In this document: positions 60,365 to 64,000 of the stretch, piece after piece
Position numbering within the stretch: the first letter of the stretch is position 1
How the letters are laid out: each line of letters begins with the position of its first letter
From: Leptospira haakeii
GTDB taxonomy: Bacteria > Spirochaetota > Leptospiria > Leptospirales > Leptospiraceae
Length of the DNA stretch: 64,000 nt
Direction of reading: 5' to 3'
Assembly: GCF_002812045.1 (NCBI RefSeq)
Contig: NZ_NPEG01000013.1
Location: 32,864-96,863 of the forward strand
The notes under the pieces: model-generated
Told to the model about the DNA's origin: nothing
The model's input: only the letters and a program-made list of their open reading frames with translations
Database searches by the model: none
Translations under genes and position numbers: made by a program

Positions 60365-60574
60365 ATGGAAATTGTGAAAACAATACTCCTTATGCTGTTA
60401 TTCTCTTTTACTTCATGTTTATCAGATTTGATTGATCCATCTTCATTCGATAAAAATGAGTGTTTTAAGAATCAGTATATTATAACATCACTTTTGTTTA
60501 AAGTTGGTACTCAAGACTTCGAAGATAACTTGTATATTGCTTTGATTAGTTGCGAGAATCATAAAGGAGACTGA
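60365..60574 (+). CDS. Orphan small lipoprotein of the array
   Basis: 69 residues (GTG 60374 is an alternative start). KTILLMLLFSFTSC signal, KNECFKNQYI and LISCENHKG. Same two-cysteine plan but no tip sequence before it. Confidence 0.6.
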   Translation: MEIVKTILLMLLFSFTSCLSDLIDPSSFDKNECFKNQYIITSLLFKVGTQDFEDNLYIALISCENHKGD

Positions 60575-60878
60575 TTTTCCTATTGAATTTAGAGAAAGAG
60601 TCTTTAAATTTCCGACGCCAATTAGGGCTCCGAAGTTACAGGAATTCAAAGTGACTCATCAATGACTTCAGCTAATAAAACAAAAACTTATAATCTACTA
60701 TTGACATTTTCAGCACTGAAGTATTCTTAATGTGCAAAACGATCCTTCGGAATCAGATACCTATGCCCAAAACTCTCTTTATTTTTACGCGGCATCGAAA
60801 AATCGTGATAAGTATTAATTTCGATACTTTCCTTTTCCCTCAAAACTAAAAATTTCCCGAATTTAGAGATAAATTTAG
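60575..60878. other. Intergenic, nothing recognised
   Basis: AT-rich sequence between the cassette array and the MerR operator. No frame or strong hairpin seen; a long-spaced ATCGAAA/TTTCGAT pair lies near 60795-60830. Confidence 0.4.
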
Positions 60879-60898
60879 ACTTAGAGCTAACTCTAAGT
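60879..60898. promoter_or_regulatory. MerR-type operator
   Basis: ACTTAGAG-ctaa-CTCTAAGT, perfect 8-bp arms, 43 bp before the MerR ATG. MerR operators are dyads of about this size inside an over-long promoter spacer. Likely autoregulation. Confidence 0.65.
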
Positions 60899-60940
60899 AA
60901 GTCAGATCTTTAGGGTTCAAAAGAGCTCCGGAGGGTCGGA

Positions 60941-61339
60941 ATGAGTAAGCTTCTAAGTATTTCGGAAATTTCAGAAATCACAAATTTCAGTGCTTATACA
61001 CTTCGCTATTACGAGAAGATAGGAATCTTACGCAAGCCGGAACGGACGCACGGAAAGGATCGGAAATATTCAGAAAAAGAGATACGACATCTTAAGGGGA
61101 TTAAGGCCTTAAAAGAGATGAATATGTCCTTGGACGATATCAAAGAATTTTTCATAGAAGGATGTATTCTGGATAAAGTAGAAAGTGGAGAAAATTTCAA
61201 ACCACCTTTAAATAAGAGGATACGTATCTTAGAAACTCATCTGCAAAAACTGGAGCAAAAGAAGAAGGATCTCGAATCGATGATCCGACTCGCAAAATCG
61301 AAATTAAAAGAGTATGAAACTCTTTTGAAAAAAGAATAG
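60941..61339 (+). CDS. MerR-family regulator
   Basis: 132 residues. N-terminal winged helix ISEISEITNFSAYTLRYYEKIGIL with the conserved RYYE; then the ERTHGKDRKYSEKEIRHL wing and a C-terminal coiled coil (RILETHLQKLEQKKKDLES). GGAGGGTCGGA precedes the ATG. No metal-binding cysteine pair; an aldehyde or organic ligand type is more likely. It heads the unit with the EamA pseudogene. Confidence 0.88.
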   Translation: MSKLLSISEISEITNFSAYTLRYYEKIGILRKPERTHGKDRKYSEKEIRHLKGIKALKEMNMSLDDIKEFFIEGCILDKVESGENFKPPLNKRIRILETHLQKLEQKKKDLESMIRLAKSKLKEYETLLKKE

Positions 61340-61348
61340 GAACTCAAC

Positions 61349-62269
61349 ATGTCATCTATCAGACCATATCTTTATCTTGTGTTCTTCGCCCTAATCACTG
61401 GGACCACGTTTCACGTAGCTAAGGAGGCACTTGCCTTCTTCTCGCCTAGTCTGGCCGGAGCTCTGCGGTTTGTGTTCGCTACCATTTTCTTATTTTTATT
61501 CGTGCTCATTACCGATAGAAAATTGCTAAAAGTAGATAGAAGGAATTTAATCGTGTTCGTTTCATTGGGGATCATCGGAGTTTTTGGGTTCAATTTTTTC
61601 TTCTTTATCGGAATGAAAAAAGCCTCTCCTATGAACGCTGCAATCGTGATTGCTGCTAGCCCGGCCATTGCGATCTTTCTTTCTTATTTCCTTTTAAAAA
61701 CATAAATCAAGTTCCAGCATTATCTTGGGACTCTGATTTCTTTTTTAGGAGTTATATTTGTTATTTCTGATGGAAGTATAACAGCTCTTACGAATGCATT
61801 TCACGGAGAAGGAATCTTGCCTATTTTGATTGCGGCATCTTGCTGGAGTTTTTATTCAGTAGGGATGAAGAAGTATATTCCGGGAGTTTCCACAATCCAA
61901 ACGACTGCGTTTACGGCATTATTTGGAACAATTTCTTTGCTGGTCCTAACTTTGATCAACGGAGATTGGAATACGGAATTTTCGGTTATTCCTAATTCGG
62001 CTTGGTTGGCGATCCTGTATATGGCCGGATTAAGTACCTTCTTAGGATATCTATGTTGGAATTACGGTATTCAAGCAGTAGGTCCTGATAAAGCAGTCAT
62101 TTTCGGTAACTTGATCCCGGTAATTGCAATGTTAACTTCCTGGGTTCTAGGAGAAGCTCCTAACGTGTATGATCTTGGCGGTGCTTTACTTGTAATCATC
62201 GGTATCTTTATAGTAAACGCAAAGATGCAATGGGCAAAGTTTGATCGAAGAGTAGAAGTTTCTAAGTAG
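61349..62269 (+). pseudogene. EamA/DMT transporter with in-frame stop
   Basis: 307 codons in one frame, interrupted by TAA at 61703-61705. The 118 residues before (ten-helix fold, first five) and the part after (IKFQHYLGTLISFLGVIFV, ITALTNAFHGEG...LPILIAASCWSFYSVGMKKY, ending KFDRRVEVSK) align to one DMT permease. A single base change could explain it. It may be inactive or split; sequencing error possible. Confidence 0.8.
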
Positions 62270-62375
62270 TATTAATTTACTATTACTATCAAAAGAAATA
62301 CGGTAGGGAACCAATTTGTCCCAAAGAGAGGTCAAATAATTTCGATACGTTAGCGACTTTCGAAGGGGCAAAAAG

Positions 62376-63197
62376 ATGAAAAGGTTTGTTTTCCTGATCT
62401 CGTTCATTCTTGGATTTCCTGAATTATTAATGGCCGAAATGGCCCCTCGAAATGACTTTTCAACGTATGCGGAAGAAGCGAATTCTAAAATAGGATTCTC
62501 GAAAGATTATTTTTCTTTTTCATTTTTTTATGGAGGATCTCTTGGACCTCCAAGCGGTTCATTCATAGACGCGGAAAAAGATTATGATCGTAATCTTTTA
62601 AATCGGATTCAAATGGGCGAGGTGAAAAGGAATATAGTGGGAATGCCTGCAATTTCTACTTACGATCGTCCGATTTATCAAAGCTCAGGTTTATTTGGGA
62701 TAGAGCTGGAGTCCGGATGGACGGATTACCTCGGCTATGGATTTACTTTTCAAGGGCAATCCGTCCACGCAGTTAGACAAAGAGTTCAAAAGCAAATCCA
62801 TTTTGCGTTGAATGAAGATGTAACAACTTTGCCAAGAGACGTTCAGGTGTATTCCGATGTATCGGCACTAACATTCCTTTCCGTTCATCCTTTGCCAAAG
62901 AACAAATTTGATCCTTATATTAAACTAAAAGCGGGGTTGAGTTTTCCTGTAAGTGATAATGTACATGCAAGTACTCGGGATGATTATTTCGCGCGGAATT
63001 CGTCTATGACGAATGGGCGAGGCTTTTCATGGGGTGTAGGGATCGGGGCGAATTATCATGCCAGTCCCAAATACTTTTACATGATGGAGTTTTATAAGCA
63101 AAGTACTAGAATTTATTCAGATCAATTTACCGGGAGAATATTGAATACTTTTTATCTACAGTTTGGAGTCGGTATCAGGTTGGCATTGAATAACTAA
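62376..63197 (+). CDS. Outer-membrane beta-barrel protein (predicted)
   Basis: 273 residues with signal MKRFVFLISFILGFPELLMAE. Alternating strands (FSFSFFYGGSLG, GLFGIELESGWTDYLGYGFTF, FSWGVGIGANYH, LQFGVGIRLALNN) and a C-terminal strand suggest an outer-membrane barrel. AAGGGG precedes the ATG. No specific family. Confidence 0.65.
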   Translation: MKRFVFLISFILGFPELLMAEMAPRNDFSTYAEEANSKIGFSKDYFSFSFFYGGSLGPPSGSFIDAEKDYDRNLLNRIQMGEVKRNIVGMPAISTYDRPIYQSSGLFGIELESGWTDYLGYGFTFQGQSVHAVRQRVQKQIHFALNEDVTTLPRDVQVYSDVSALTFLSVHPLPKNKFDPYIKLKAGLSFPVSDNVHASTRDDYFARNSSMTNGRGFSWGVGIGANYHASPKYFYMMEFYKQSTRIYSDQFTGRILNTFYLQFGVGIRLALNN

Positions 63198-63217
63198 GAG
63201 AGATTGTTTGCCTTACT

Positions 63218-63715
63218 TTATTGTAGTTGCATAGTAACATCTGTAGGTGCTGCATCAAATGTTCTTATTGGGCTTGATAATACGTCGAGTGAGTAATTGC
63301 CCGAAACATGAACGACAAAAACTATTTCATTTGCAGTATATGTGGTAATCGCAATTGGATGAGTGGTATCGTAAAATTGTGGAGGACATCCATCCTGTGT
63401 CCCAAAATCAAGATTATCCTGAATGATTCGCGTTAAGTCAGTTGTGGTACTTTTTAATACTAATTTTTGACCAACTTTTACGTGAGACAAGACGAACAAC
63501 GCAGCGACGAATTGTGTGCTAGGACCGGTATTCACTCCTTGGCCGGCAAAAAATCGACCATCTGTTCATCCGTTGTTACATAATTTACCGTTGTATTCGG
63601 GTAGGTTCCACACTGCAATGGAGTTGTATCGTTAGCCGCCGCCATATCCCATTGAGGGTAAAAGAAGAACTCATTAGACCTCCTAACGTTCCCCCAAATG
63701 GTTACTTCGCTTAAC
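63218..63715 (-). pseudogene. Frameshifted secreted-type protein
   Basis: Reverse strand. Upstream frame GDSLSEVTIWGNVRRSNEFF to TTDEQMVDF joins FAGQGVNTGPSTQFVAALFV in a different frame at a six-T run (63549-63554). The 3' part (63218-63535, 105 codons) looks intact (LTRIIQDNLDFGTQDGCPP, NEIVFVVHVSG). A strong AAGGAGG lies before the upstream frame but no ATG/GTG/TTG follows, so the N-terminus is missing too. Confidence 0.5.
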
Positions 63716-63973
63716 GAATCTCCTCCTTAAGGGCTGTCTTTTAATAAATCCTTGACAAATTTTTAGTGCGTGTGGCTGGAAAAAATTGACAGGTTCCCCT
63801 TTTTTGGAGGAACGTCCGTTCCAGGACATGTTTTTCAAATATTCGGTAAAGAATTTTGCAAAAGCGTGTTTTTTTTACGGATTTGGAAGTGAAAGCCTCA
63901 TAGCTTTGTCCGTTCAGAAACGTATATTGTCATAATCAACTTAGGTGAAGTGAATTTCGGAGGAATTGTTGGA
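63716..63973. other. Intergenic, hairpin and possible IS edge
   Basis: GGGCTGTC at 63731-63738 resembles a terminal motif of some insertion sequences. GGAACG-tc-CGTTCC palindrome at 63809-63822. TTGACA at 63752 without a good -10. No gene seen. Confidence 0.35.
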
Positions 63974-64000
63974 ATGAAAAGGGGTTTTGAATTCGGTAAA
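63974..64000 (+). CDS. Possible gene start running off the window
   Basis: ATG AAA AGG GGT TTT GAA TTC GGT AAA is open to the last base, with GGAGGA 12-15 bp upstream. In frame, a GTG at 63950 would add MNFGGIVG. Only nine codons seen, so no product call. Confidence 0.25.

Noticed and set aside
61703..61705. Recoded stop codon in the DMT gene
   Set aside because: No selenocysteine element and TAA is not a recoded codon in Leptospira; loss of function or sequence error is simpler.

Overview
The window looks like chromosomal DNA of a Leptospira species (spirochaete). The reasons are moderate GC with AT-rich accessory stretches, a FlaA-like periplasmic flagellar sheath protein, permissive spirochaetal lipoboxes, a PlsC-GpsA fusion, a PilZ protein of a type I associate with Leptospira (DUF1577), and frequent TTG/GTG starts. 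These are assignments from motifs read by eye; no database search was run.

Bases 1-45986 are mostly ordinary core genome: a 5'-truncated pdxB, a FlaA-like protein, lipoproteins, a TetR/old-yellow-enzyme pair with twin operators (4.2 kb), an MFS transporter, an MRJP/Yellow-like lipoprotein, an FGGY sugar kinase with a TetR gene and palindromic operator, the PlsC-GpsA fusion, hisZ-purA, tRNA-Lys and tRNA-Glu, HMG-CoA lyase, ccmABC haem export, a response regulator-PP2C phosphatase overlapping purC-purS-purQ, an EAL protein, a SUF iron-sulfur operon (sufC-sufD-Rieske-sufS-sufU, no sufB here), an AraC regulator, chrA, a SufT-like protein, a ridA-modBAC operon, a DEAD-box helicase followed by an amidase and a GerMN-like protein, a crotonase and the PilZ protein.

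From 45.9 kb the character changes. An IS1595-like element abuts the PilZ gene, next to a decayed second copy, then an AT-rich methyltransferase gene and about 1 kb holding a broken lipoprotein gene. This leads into the main feature: a 2389-residue Sec-exported SpvB/FG-GAP/RHS polymorphic toxin (49306-56475). Its C-terminal tip carries HEFGH plus EIEAD, a metallopeptidase signature. One base after its stop begins a 59-residue lipoprotein, the likely immunity protein. Behind it lies an array (56.9-60.6 kb) of further tip modules. Three keep HExxHxxQ...ExxAD, begin with relics of the RHS core 3' end, and are followed by their own two-cysteine lipoproteins. A fourth tip survives only as its last 34 codons, with its lipoprotein intact, and a sixth lipoprotein has no tip. 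The layout fits an RHS tip-swapping locus with silent cassettes and periplasmic immunity, in a lineage not known for type VI secretion.

The last 3 kb holds a MerR gene with a perfect dyad operator, an EamA transporter gene with an in-frame stop, a predicted outer-membrane beta-barrel protein, a frameshifted reverse-strand gene and the possible start of a gene running off the end.
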